DNA of 7,273 nucleotides, taken from contig USHR01000095.1 in the NCBI GenBank assembly GCA_900554495.1, positions 1 to 7,273 of the forward strand, given 5' to 3'. Position numbers and translations under genes: made by a program. Every line of letters starts with the position of its first letter. Position 1 is the first letter of the stretch. The notes under the pieces were generated by a model. It was not told the origin of the DNA, did no database searches, and saw only the letters and a program-made list of their open reading frames with translations. Origin of the DNA: an uncultured Collinsella sp. (GTDB taxonomy: Bacteria; Actinomycetota; Coriobacteriia; Coriobacteriales; Coriobacteriaceae). Below are positions 1-5,376 of this stretch, one piece after another.

Positions 1-1
1 G

Positions 2-106
2 CTCTGGGCCGACTGCGATAGCGATACGCTGCTGGTCAAGGTCGACTCGCCGGGTCCGGCCTGCCATACCGGCAACCGTACCTGCTTCTTTAAGAAACTC
101 GCGTAG
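2..106 (+). CDS. hisI: Phosphoribosyl-AMP cyclohydrolase, C-terminal part (5' end outside window)
   Basis: The 34 codons before the TAG at 104-106 form the C-terminus of HisI, which opens the adenine ring of phosphoribosyl-AMP in the third step of histidine synthesis in the cytoplasm. Directly visible are the D-C-D-S-D segment, matching the family's DxDxD Mg/Zn-binding motif, then LLVKV, and the GPACHTGNRTCFF block holding the conserved Cys-His and the last Cys that bind zinc. The family normally ends shortly after this block, as here. The gene enters from the left edge, so its start and total length are unknown. hisE follows after 45 bases on the same strand, so the two activities are separate proteins here and not the HisIE fusion found in enterobacteria. 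Identification rests on motif recognition and on the hisE neighbour. Confidence 0.92.
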   Translation, partial: LWADCDSDTLLVKVDSPGPACHTGNRTCFFKKLA

Positions 107-151
107 GGCGGGCGCTCGATTAGACGCTCGGCCACCAGAAAGGATTGAACC

Positions 152-469
152 ATGGGTGTGCGCACCGCAAACGTTCAGGATGGAAATATCGGAGAGACGT
201 TGACAGGTCTGGCCGAGGTGATTCACGGCCGTCGCGACGCATCGCCGCAGGAGAGCTATACCGCTCGTTTGCTGACCGACGTCGAGGATGAGCTGCTCAA
301 GAAGCTTGCCGAGGAGTCGAGCGAGGTGATCATGGCCTGCAAGGATAACGATCACGATCACATCCGCTACGAGGCCGGCGACCTGATCTACCACCTGCTC
401 GTAACCCTTGAGCGCTACGGTATCACCCTCGACGAGCTTGCCGGCGAACTCAACGCCCGCCGCCACTAG
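152..469 (+). CDS. hisE: Phosphoribosyl-ATP pyrophosphatase
   Basis: This 105-residue protein hydrolyses phosphoribosyl-ATP to phosphoribosyl-AMP and pyrophosphate, the second step of histidine synthesis. It belongs to the all-alpha NTP pyrophosphohydrolase (MazG-like) superfamily. Visible signatures are ESYTARLL (34-41), the Mg-binding helix KLAEESSE (51-58, EExxE at 54-58), and YEAGDLIYHLLVTL (73-86, ExxD at 74-77), which are the HisE metal and substrate residues. Length fits the single-domain family of about 90-110 residues. The ATG at 152 is preceded by AGAAAGGA (137-144) seven bases upstream, a good ribosome binding site. The first 15 residues or so are less conserved. It follows hisI by 45 bases and is probably the last gene of a his operon, because the next gene is on the opposite strand with only 27 bases between the two stop codons. 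Confidence 0.95.
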   Translation: MGVRTANVQDGNIGETLTGLAEVIHGRRDASPQESYTARLLTDVEDELLKKLAEESSEVIMACKDNDHDHIRYEAGDLIYHLLVTLERYGITLDELAGELNARRH

Positions 470-476
470 TCATTGG

Positions 477-494
477 GGACGTTCTTAAACGACC
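477..494. repeat. Small dyad in the gap between two convergent genes
   Basis: The 27 bases between the hisE stop and the PHP gene stop contain GGACGTT - CTTA - AACGACC. These arms pair over six of seven positions, with one A-A mismatch, around a 4-base loop. There is no T-tract on either side, so it is not a standard intrinsic terminator, but it sits where a bidirectional terminator or a small dispersed repeat would be expected. The function is unknown. Confidence 0.4.
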
Positions 495-496
495 AG

Positions 497-1408
497 TTAG
501 GCGAGGGGCGTGGACTCCCATTCTCCGGTGAGGTGGGGGATGTCGAAGGTTCGATAACCGCAGTCGTAGGCGTGGGCCTGGGCCTCGCGGATGTTCCAGC
601 AGATGTCGCAGGCGCGGTGTGCGTCCGAGCCAAAAGTGATCGGCACCTCGGCGTGGGCGAAGCAACGCAACAACCCGGTCGCGGGATAGTAGTCGTCGAG
701 TCCCTTGCGCGGTGCGGCGGTCGAGACCTCAACGCGGCGGCCCGTATCGTGCGCGCACTCGGCCATCTGCTGCCAAAACGGTGCGGGGTCAAAGTCGGGC
801 GCAAAGCCTTCCTTCGAAAAGCGCATGACCAGGTCGGGGTGAGCCATCACATCAAAGTTGAGCGGGCTCTCGCAGGCGCGGCACCAGTCATCGACATAGC
901 GCTCCCACACGCCGTGCACGCCTAAGTTTTCCCAAACATGCAGGTCGCTATCATCGTCGATCCAACCGCAGCGCGAATCGGGCGTATCGGGACGAGCGAC
1001 GTCCTCCGTCCCCGCCGTGCCCGCAGCACCTGCCGCAATATCGCCTGGGTTACCAATCCAATGCACGCTGCCCAGGCGCACGACGGCGCCTCGGGACCAG
1101 CGCTCGACCAAAGGCTCGCAGCCCTCGTACCAATCGCATTCAAAGCCATAGATAAGCTCGAGCTCCGGCGCGATCTGCGCGGCAAGCTTGCGAGCATCCT
1201 CAAAAGCCAGACGATGTGCCGGCAGGTCGCCCTCAGTAACCTGCACTTCGCAGTTGGCATCCATGCTGGCGGGCAGGGTGAGATGGTCGGTTGAGACCAT
1301 GACGCGGCAGCTGGCCGCAGCAGCGGCGCGAACGTTGTCCTCAAACGAGGCATGCCCGTCCGAAAACGAGGTGTGGGTGTGGCAATCGACCAGCGGGCAA
1401 GCAGGCAT
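497..1408 (-). CDS. PHP-family phosphatase, probable histidinol-phosphatase
   Basis: This 303-residue protein has the full metal-ligand set of the PHP (polymerase and histidinol phosphatase) family: DCHTHTSFSDG (8-18; H10, H12, D17), STDH (39-42; H42), GFECDW (88-93; E90), GSVHW (113-117; H116), DVMAHPD (186-192; H190), EVS (227-229) and GSDAH (260-264; D262, H264). These bind a trinuclear centre that hydrolyses phosphomonoesters. HisJ/HisK-type members convert histidinol phosphate to histidinol, the penultimate step of histidine synthesis. Placement beside hisI-hisE favours that role, although related PHP proteins act on other phosphoesters. The ATG (1406-1408) is preceded on the minus strand by AAGGAG (plus 1414-1419) at good spacing. 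It is somewhat longer than typical relatives, with an Ala/Gly/Thr-rich insertion at about residues 121-145. It converges on hisE, so it cannot be co-transcribed with the visible his genes. Confidence 0.85.
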   Translation of the reverse strand: MPACPLVDCHTHTSFSDGHASFEDNVRAAAAASCRVMVSTDHLTLPASMDANCEVQVTEGDLPAHRLAFEDARKLAAQIAPELELIYGFECDWYEGCEPLVERWSRGAVVRLGSVHWIGNPGDIAAGAAGTAGTEDVARPDTPDSRCGWIDDDSDLHVWENLGVHGVWERYVDDWCRACESPLNFDVMAHPDLVMRFSKEGFAPDFDPAPFWQQMAECAHDTGRRVEVSTAAPRKGLDDYYPATGLLRCFAHAEVPITFGSDAHRACDICWNIREAQAHAYDCGYRTFDIPHLTGEWESTPLA

Positions 1409-1534
1409 GGCAGCTCCTTTGCGTCAAGCGAATCCGCTTCATTGTAATGGCGCAGCCCTCAACACGCCGGACACGCCGGGGGTCGAAATCGATTGGAAAG
1501 GCTGTGCGACGCGCGGTGCGGCCTCGCTTGCGCT
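1409..1534 (-). promoter_or_regulatory. Upstream region of the PHP phosphatase gene
   Basis: Read on the minus strand, a possible -10 box TACAAT lies at plus 1441-1446, placing transcription start about 25 bases before the ATG. No good -35 is visible, so the promoter call is weak. Between -10 and the ribosome binding site lies a short dyad, AAGCG-AATC-CGCTT (plus 1426-1439). Further upstream is a perfect tandem duplication of ACACGCCGG (1462-1470 and 1471-1479). Either could be a regulator site. I see no coding potential here. Confidence 0.3.
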
Positions 1535-1606
1535 CTCAAAACGTGTACATCAGCCTCCAAAAGCTGCAAAAAATGACATGTTTGGAGGCTGACGTACGCG
1601 TTTGAG
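1535..1606. repeat. Long imperfect inverted repeat (hairpin) between divergent genes
   Basis: The arms 1542-1561 and 1581-1600 pair over 20 positions: 18 Watson-Crick, one G-T wobble (1544/1598) and one A-C mismatch (1549/1593). The twelve pairs next to the loop are perfect. Pairing continues outward through AAA/TTT and CTC/GAG (1535-1541 with 1601-1606) with one bulged A at 1538. The loop is 19 bases (1562-1580) and contains a run of six A. Both flanking genes start by reading away from it, so it is not positioned as a terminator for either. It could be a dispersed palindromic element, a small RNA, or a leader structure. Confidence 0.75.
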
Positions 1607-1696
1607 TGGAGCGGGCCGGCGTTGGAGCGCGCCAGCACTTGCGCCCAGCAAAAGTCGCACCTATCCCATGACGCCGCCCCTGCGCCGCCCGCGATG

Positions 1697-1705
1697 TGCT
1701 AGCGT
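1697..1705 (+). promoter_or_regulatory. Possible extended -10 promoter for the LarC-like gene
   Basis: TG-C-TAGCGT resembles an extended -10 element (TGnTAnnnT) and would give a leader of about 37 bases before the ATG at 1749. It shares GTGCTA with the better promoter at 5325-5333. No convincing -35 is seen. Confidence 0.3.
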
Positions 1706-1748
1706 TTGGGTGAACAAAACGAGCCCGTGCGGAAAGGATCCGGACCGT

Positions 1749-2234
1749 ATGCAACGTGGAAGTACATCTCCGCTGTCCCGCGAGACCGATGCGCCCGAAA
1801 CCATCGTCAAGCTGGAGTGCGACATCGACGATGCGTCGCCCGAGGTACTCGCCTATGCCGCCGACCGCTTGCGCGAGGCGGGCGCCCGCGAAGTGCACTG
1901 GCTGCCTCTCTACTGCAAAAAAGGTCGTCCCGGCTGGCAGCTGCAGGTAATCTGCGCCCGCGAGGACATTGACCGTCTGCAGATGATCATCTTTTTGGAA
2001 ACCACGACCAACGGCATCCGCCGCCAGGTTATGGAGCGCGTTTGCCTGCCGCGCCGATTCGAGCAGGTGACAACGCCTTGGGGCGAAGTGTCCGTCAAAG
2101 TAGCCACCCTGCCCGATGGCACCGAGCGCGCCGCGCCCGAGTACGAGGACTGTGCTCGCCTTGCCCGCGAGCACAACGTGCCGCTCCAACGCGTGATGCA
2201 GGCGGCCCAGAGCGCGGCACTGCGATTTGAATAG
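1749..2234 (+). CDS. larC: Stand-alone LarC C-terminal domain protein (nickel insertion family, DUF111)
   Basis: This 161-residue protein matches the C-terminal half of LarC. LarC uses CTP and inserts nickel into the pyridinium bis-thiocarboxylate precursor to make the nickel-pincer cofactor of lactate racemase and related LarA enzymes. Visible family blocks are KLECDIDDASPE (21-32, usually LETNIDDMNPE), KKGRPG (57-62), the FLETTTNGIR stretch (82-91), WGEVSVKVA (101-109) and PEYEDC (120-125). Full LarC is about 400 residues, and its N-terminal domain is absent from all frames upstream. In Lactobacillus plantarum the two halves are joined by a programmed frameshift, but here the second half has its own ATG with GGAAAGGA (1731-1738) ten bases upstream, so it looks independently translated. 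The frame stays open upstream to 1602, but that part shows no family similarity. No larA, larB or larE is present. Family membership is secure; cofactor synthesis is inferred. Confidence 0.8.
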   Translation: MQRGSTSPLSRETDAPETIVKLECDIDDASPEVLAYAADRLREAGAREVHWLPLYCKKGRPGWQLQVICAREDIDRLQMIIFLETTTNGIRRQVMERVCLPRRFEQVTTPWGEVSVKVATLPDGTERAAPEYEDCARLAREHNVPLQRVMQAAQSAALRFE

Positions 2235-2289
2235 CGCGGCCGGCGACATCCCGCGCCCAGTCATATCAACCCCACCCGAAAGGACCACC

Positions 2290-2838
2290 ATGAAATACCT
2301 CATCGCTTCCGACATTCACGGCTCGGCATATTGGACCGAACGCCTGGTCGCCGCCATCGAGTCCGAGCAGCCCGACCGCATTGTGCTGCTGGGCGACCTG
2401 CTCTACCACGGCCCGCGTAACGACCTGCCGCGCGACTACGCCCCCAAGCGTGTGATTCCGCTGCTCAACGCCCTGGCCGACCGCATCATCGCGGTGCGCG
2501 GCAACTGTGACGCCGAGGTCGACCAGATGGTGCTCGACTTTCCCGTCATGGCGGACTACGCCACGCTGTTCGACGAGACCGGCCGCGAGCTGTTCCTGAC
2601 GCATGGCCACGTCTTTGGCGCCGGCATGCACAACAGCGTCGACCACGCGCCCGCGCTGCCCGAGGGCTCCGCGCTCGTCTACGGCCACACGCATATCAAG
2701 GTTAACGAGGCAAGCGAGACGCACCCGGGCCTATGGCTCTTCAACCCCGGCAGCGTGAGCATCCCCAAGGACGGTACGCACAGCTACGGCATCTACGAGG
2801 GCGGTGCGTTCCGCCACGTGATCATGGAGGAGGACTAA
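2290..2838 (+). CDS. yfcE: YfcE-family metallophosphodiesterase
   Basis: This 182-residue calcineurin-like phosphoesterase is close to the length of E. coli YfcE (about 184), a metal-dependent phosphodiesterase shown to cleave bis-p-nitrophenyl phosphate; its physiological substrate is not established. Metal and phosphate residues are all visible: SDIHG (7-11; D8, H10), GDLLYHGPRN (35-44; D36), VRGNCDAEVDQM (69-80; N72), LTHGH (103-107; H105), GHTH (132-135) and FNPGS (151-155). GPRNxLPxxYAP and GNCDxEVDQM are specific to YfcE within the superfamily. The ATG at 2290 is chosen because GAAAGGA (2278-2284) lies five bases upstream and homology begins at once; the frame is open further upstream without similarity. 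It lies 55 bases after the LarC-like gene and two bases before mazG, so yfcE and mazG are probably one operon. Confidence 0.9.
   Translation: MKYLIASDIHGSAYWTERLVAAIESEQPDRIVLLGDLLYHGPRNDLPRDYAPKRVIPLLNALADRIIAVRGNCDAEVDQMVLDFPVMADYATLFDETGRELFLTHGHVFGAGMHNSVDHAPALPEGSALVYGHTHIKVNEASETHPGLWLFNPGSVSIPKDGTHSYGIYEGGAFRHVIMEED
2826..2834 (+). promoter_or_regulatory. mazG ribosome binding site inside the end of yfcE
   Basis: GGAGGAGGA encodes the last glutamates of YfcE and ends six bases before the mazG ATG at 2841, after a stop-to-start gap of only two bases. Ribosomes finishing yfcE would cover this site, so translational coupling is likely. It also fixes the mazG start at 2841 and not at the earlier in-frame codons that overlap yfcE. 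Confidence 0.8.
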
Positions 2839-2840
2839 CC

Positions 2841-3701
2841 ATGGCGCAGCACACGGCCCAGCAAAATGCCGAGGGCTCGCGCGATCTGTCCACGCTGGTC
2901 GACGCGTCGGCCGAGCTGCAGCATCTGGTGCAGACCATCTGGCGTCTGCGTCAGCCCGATGGCTGCCCGTGGGATCGCGAACAGACGCATCAGAGCATCG
3001 GCAAGAACATGATCGAGGAAGCCTACGAGGCGCTCGATTGCATCGAGGCGGACGACGTGGCGCATTTGCGCGAGGAGCTGGGCGACGTGCTCATGCAGGT
3101 CGTACTGCATGCGCAGATTGCGGCGGACGCCGGTGAGTTTACGCTGGCCGATGTGGCACGCGATATCGACGCCAAGCTCATCCGCCGCCACCCGCACGTG
3201 TTTGGCGATGCAGATGCCGATAACTCCGACGAGGTGCTCAAGATCTGGGACGAGGTCAAGCTTGCCGAGAAGGCTGCCAAGGACAAGGCCGTGGCAGCAG
3301 GCGAGGCTGCGCCCGAGGGCCTGCTCGACGGCGTGCCCACGCATCTGCCGGCATTGATGCAGGCGCAGAAGGTGTCGCGCAAGGCAGCGGCCGTGGGCTT
3401 TGAGTGGGAGACGGTCCAGGACGTGTGGGACGAGGTCGCCGAGGAGCGTGCCGAGTTTGAGGCCGAGGCTCCCGGCTCGCCCGAGCGCGAGATGGAGTTT
3501 GGAGACCTGCTCTTTGCCCTGGTCAACGTTGCGCGCAAGGAGGGAATCGACGCCGAGAGCGCTCTGCGCGCCAGCACGGCAAAGTTCCGCCGCCGTTGGG
3601 CCGCGATGGAGCAGATGGCGGCCAACGCCCATGTGGATCTGGCTGAGCTTTCGACCCACGGCCTCAACGACCTCTGGGATGCCGCCAAGGCTGAGGAGTA
3701 A
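2841..3701 (+). CDS. mazG: Nucleoside triphosphate pyrophosphohydrolase MazG
   Basis: This 286-residue, two-domain MazG hydrolyses (d)NTPs to monophosphates and pyrophosphate. In mycobacteria it removes oxidised nucleotides, and in E. coli it also limits (p)ppGpp effects. The N-terminal domain shows LRQPDGCPWDREQTHQS (36-52), the Mg-binding EEAYE (59-63) and EELGD (78-82), QVVLHAQIA (86-94) and KLIRRHPHVFGD (112-123), then WDEVKLAEK (136-144). A linker of about 20 residues rich in Ala, Lys and Glu follows. The C-terminal domain has ALMQAQKVSRKAAAVGFEW (171-189), EERAE (201-205), EFGDLLFALVNVAR (219-232) and ALRASTAKFRRRW (241-253). Both metal sites look intact. The first 25 residues are variable. 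It is followed directly by a terminator, so it ends its operon. Actinobacteria commonly have mazG just upstream of eno, as here. Confidence 0.95.
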   Translation: MAQHTAQQNAEGSRDLSTLVDASAELQHLVQTIWRLRQPDGCPWDREQTHQSIGKNMIEEAYEALDCIEADDVAHLREELGDVLMQVVLHAQIAADAGEFTLADVARDIDAKLIRRHPHVFGDADADNSDEVLKIWDEVKLAEKAAKDKAVAAGEAAPEGLLDGVPTHLPALMQAQKVSRKAAAVGFEWETVQDVWDEVAEERAEFEAEAPGSPEREMEFGDLLFALVNVARKEGIDAESALRASTAKFRRRWAAMEQMAANAHVDLAELSTHGLNDLWDAAKAEE

Positions 3702-3705
3702 GACT

Positions 3706-3751
3706 GCGGGAACGACGGGCTGACACGCCTCATCGTTCCCGCTAAATTTTT
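3706..3751 (+). terminator. Intrinsic terminator after mazG
   Basis: A perfect 10-base-pair stem, GCGGGAACGA (3706-3715) with TCGTTCCCGC (3733-3742), encloses a 17-base loop and is followed by TAAATTTTT. It starts five bases after the mazG stop. The T-tract is broken by AAA, so it may be moderately efficient. Confidence 0.85.
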
Positions 3752-3772
3752 CGAAAAACAAGTGTATCCCTC

Positions 3773-3838
3773 GGCTAACTTAGGGCATAATGCAAAAAGT
3801 GCGACAAGGCTAACTTACGGAGACGCACCGACGGTGCA
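3773..3838 (+). promoter_or_regulatory. Enolase promoter and leader with a 10-base direct repeat
   Basis: GGCTAACTTA occurs twice, at 3773-3782 and 3808-3817, 35 bases start to start; both copies are followed by a base and GG. Between them lies a likely -10 box, CATAAT (3786-3791); no clear -35 is visible. Start would be near 3798, giving an untranslated leader of about 95 bases. The leader also has the 13-base palindrome GCACCGACGGTGC (3825-3837). The repeat around the -10 looks like an operator pair. GGCTAACTTA resembles one half of the DtxR/IdeR iron box, but the other half is absent. Confidence 0.5.
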
Positions 3839-3891
3839 CGGTCAGCCGGTCGCCAAGCATTCAACCCGTTTCCAAGTGAGAGGGAGACAAC

Positions 3892-5181
3892 ATGAGCGAT
3901 ATTTTGGACGTCTATGGTCGCGAGGTGCTCGACAGCCGCGGTAATCCCACCGTCGAGGTCGAGGTCGTGCTCGAGGACGGCAGCTTTGGCCGCGCGATGG
4001 TGCCTTCGGGTGCTTCGACCGGCGCCTTTGAGGCTTGCGAGCTGCGCGATGGCGACAAGGGCCGCTACCTGGGCAAGGGCGTTTCGCAGGCCGTCGAGCA
4101 CGTCAACAACGAGTGCGCTAACGCCGTCGTGGGCCTCGACGCCTTCGACCAGCGCGCCGTCGATGCCGCGCTGATTGCCGCAGACGGTACCCCCAACAAG
4201 ACCAAACTCGGTGCCAACGCCATCCTGGGCGTGTCGCTGGCCGTAGCCCGCGCCGCCGCCGAGTCGGCGGGCCTGTCGCTGTACCAGTACCTGGGTGGCG
4301 TCAACGCCCACCTGCTGCCCACGCCCATGATGAACATCCTCAACGGCGGCGTGCATGCCGACAACAACGTTGACTTCCAGGAGTTTATGATCATGCCGGT
4401 GGGCGCCCCGAGTTTTGCCGAGGGCCTGCGTTGGTGCGCCGAGGTATACCACACCCTCAAGGGCGTGCTGCACGAGGCCGGCCTGGGCGGCGGCGTGGGC
4501 GACGAGGGCGGCTTTGCCCCCAACCTTAAGACCAATGCCGAGCCGTTCGAGTACATCACCAAGGCCGTCGAGAAGGCTGGCTTTAAGCCCGGCGTCGACT
4601 TCATGTACGCCATGGACCCGGCGTCCACCGAGTTCTACAACGCCGAGACCGGTATGTATGAGCTCAAGGGCGAGGGCGTGGAGTACACGAGTGCCCAGAT
4701 GGTCGATTACTGGGAGAAGCTCGTCGACACCTATCCCATCATCTCCATCGAGGACGGCATGGCCGAGGAGGACTGGGACGGCTGGGTCGAGCTCACCCGT
4801 CGCATTGGCAACAAGGTGCAGCTGGTGGGCGACGACCTGTTCGTCACCAACACCGAGCGCCTCAAGAAGGGCATCGAGCTGGGTGCCGCCAACGCGATCC
4901 TGGTCAAGGTCAACCAGATCGGCACGCTCACCGAGTCACTCGAGGCCATCGAGACCGCCAAGGAGGCCGGCTACGCTTGCATCGTGAGCCACCGTTCCGG
5001 CGAGACCGAGGATTCCACGATCGCCGACCTGGTCGTGGGCGTCAACGCCGGCCAGATCAAGTCGGGCGCCCCGTGCCGTAGCGACCGCATCGCCAAGTAC
5101 AACCAGCTCATCCGCATCGAGGACGAGCTCGAAGGCAGCGCGCGCTACGCCGGCAAGTCTGCGTTCTACAACATCCGCTAG
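3892..5181 (+). CDS. eno: Enolase (phosphopyruvate hydratase)
   Basis: This 429-residue enzyme interconverts 2-phosphoglycerate and phosphoenolpyruvate in glycolysis and gluconeogenesis. The N-terminal domain begins with DVYGREVLDSRGNPTVEVEV (6-25), and the mobile loop is SGASTGAFEACELRDGD (39-55, S42). The barrel carries GANAILGVSLA (107-117), MMNILNGGVHADNN (146-159, H155), GDEGGFAPNL (203-212), SIEDGMAEEDWDGW (285-298), VGDDLFVTN (312-320), VKVNQIGT (338-345) and SHRSGETED (366-374). By alignment with known enolases, the catalytic pair is E205 and K339, Mg ligands are D242, E287 and D314, and H367, R368, S369 and K390 bind substrate. All are present. The ATG at 3892 has AGGGAG (3881-3886) five bases upstream. 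Codons are strongly biased to C or G ending, as expected of an abundant protein. It is bracketed by terminators, so it is probably transcribed on its own. Confidence 0.99.
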   Translation: MSDILDVYGREVLDSRGNPTVEVEVVLEDGSFGRAMVPSGASTGAFEACELRDGDKGRYLGKGVSQAVEHVNNECANAVVGLDAFDQRAVDAALIAADGTPNKTKLGANAILGVSLAVARAAAESAGLSLYQYLGGVNAHLLPTPMMNILNGGVHADNNVDFQEFMIMPVGAPSFAEGLRWCAEVYHTLKGVLHEAGLGGGVGDEGGFAPNLKTNAEPFEYITKAVEKAGFKPGVDFMYAMDPASTEFYNAETGMYELKGEGVEYTSAQMVDYWEKLVDTYPIISIEDGMAEEDWDGWVELTRRIGNKVQLVGDDLFVTNTERLKKGIELGAANAILVKVNQIGTLTESLEAIETAKEAGYACIVSHRSGETEDSTIADLVVGVNAGQIKSGAPCRSDRIAKYNQLIRIEDELEGSARYAGKSAFYNIR

Positions 5182-5253
5182 ACAGATGAGCCTGGCGGGG
5201 AGGGGGTGGACTCGGTTCCGCCCCGCCTTGGCCGGATGCCGCAAAGCACTATT

Positions 5254-5285
5254 GGCGCTGGGCCGTGTGGCTCAGCGCCTTTTTT
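5254..5285 (+). terminator. Strong intrinsic terminator after eno
   Basis: An 11-base-pair stem (5254-5264 with 5269-5279, one G-T wobble) with the 4-base loop GTGT is followed by six T (5280-5285). This is a textbook Rho-independent terminator about 70 bases after the eno stop. A GC-rich hairpin lies before it, with GGCGGGG (5194-5200) pairing with CCCCGCC (5221-5227), which may protect the message end. Confidence 0.93.
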
Positions 5286-5324
5286 ATGTCGAGCAAAGGC
5301 TGGCGAAGGCGGTGCGGGCGCTCG

Positions 5325-5333
5325 TGCTATAAC
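5325..5333 (+). promoter_or_regulatory. Extended -10 promoter of the ftsB/divIC-like gene
   Basis: TG-C-TATAAC is a near-consensus extended -10 element, 40 bases after the eno terminator. The -35 region is poor, as extended -10 promoters tolerate. Start near 5340 would give a leader of about 37 bases. Confidence 0.6.
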
Positions 5334-5376
5334 TAAAGGACTTAGCGCAAACAAACCTCAACCGCACAAGGCGCAC

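Noticed and set aside
473..925. Plus-strand open frame of 150 codons after hisE
   Set aside because: It is antisense to the end of the PHP gene, whose metal-binding motifs fix the true strand, and has no good ribosome binding site.
1602..1748. Upstream extension of the LarC-like frame
   Set aside because: It would start at a TTG inside the hairpin arm with no ribosome binding site, shows no LarC N-terminal similarity, and spans the likely promoter. The ATG at 1749 has a good site.
2835..3761. Open minus-strand frame of about 300 codons covering mazG
   Set aside because: It lies fully antisense to a gene with intact MazG motifs. Its product is rich in Leu, Arg, Gly and His without any family signature, and it would run through the terminator. 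It is a by-product of high GC third positions.
5206..5376. Earlier start for the septum protein
   Set aside because: The frame is open back to 5206, but this would place the eno terminator and the promoter at 5325 inside the coding sequence.
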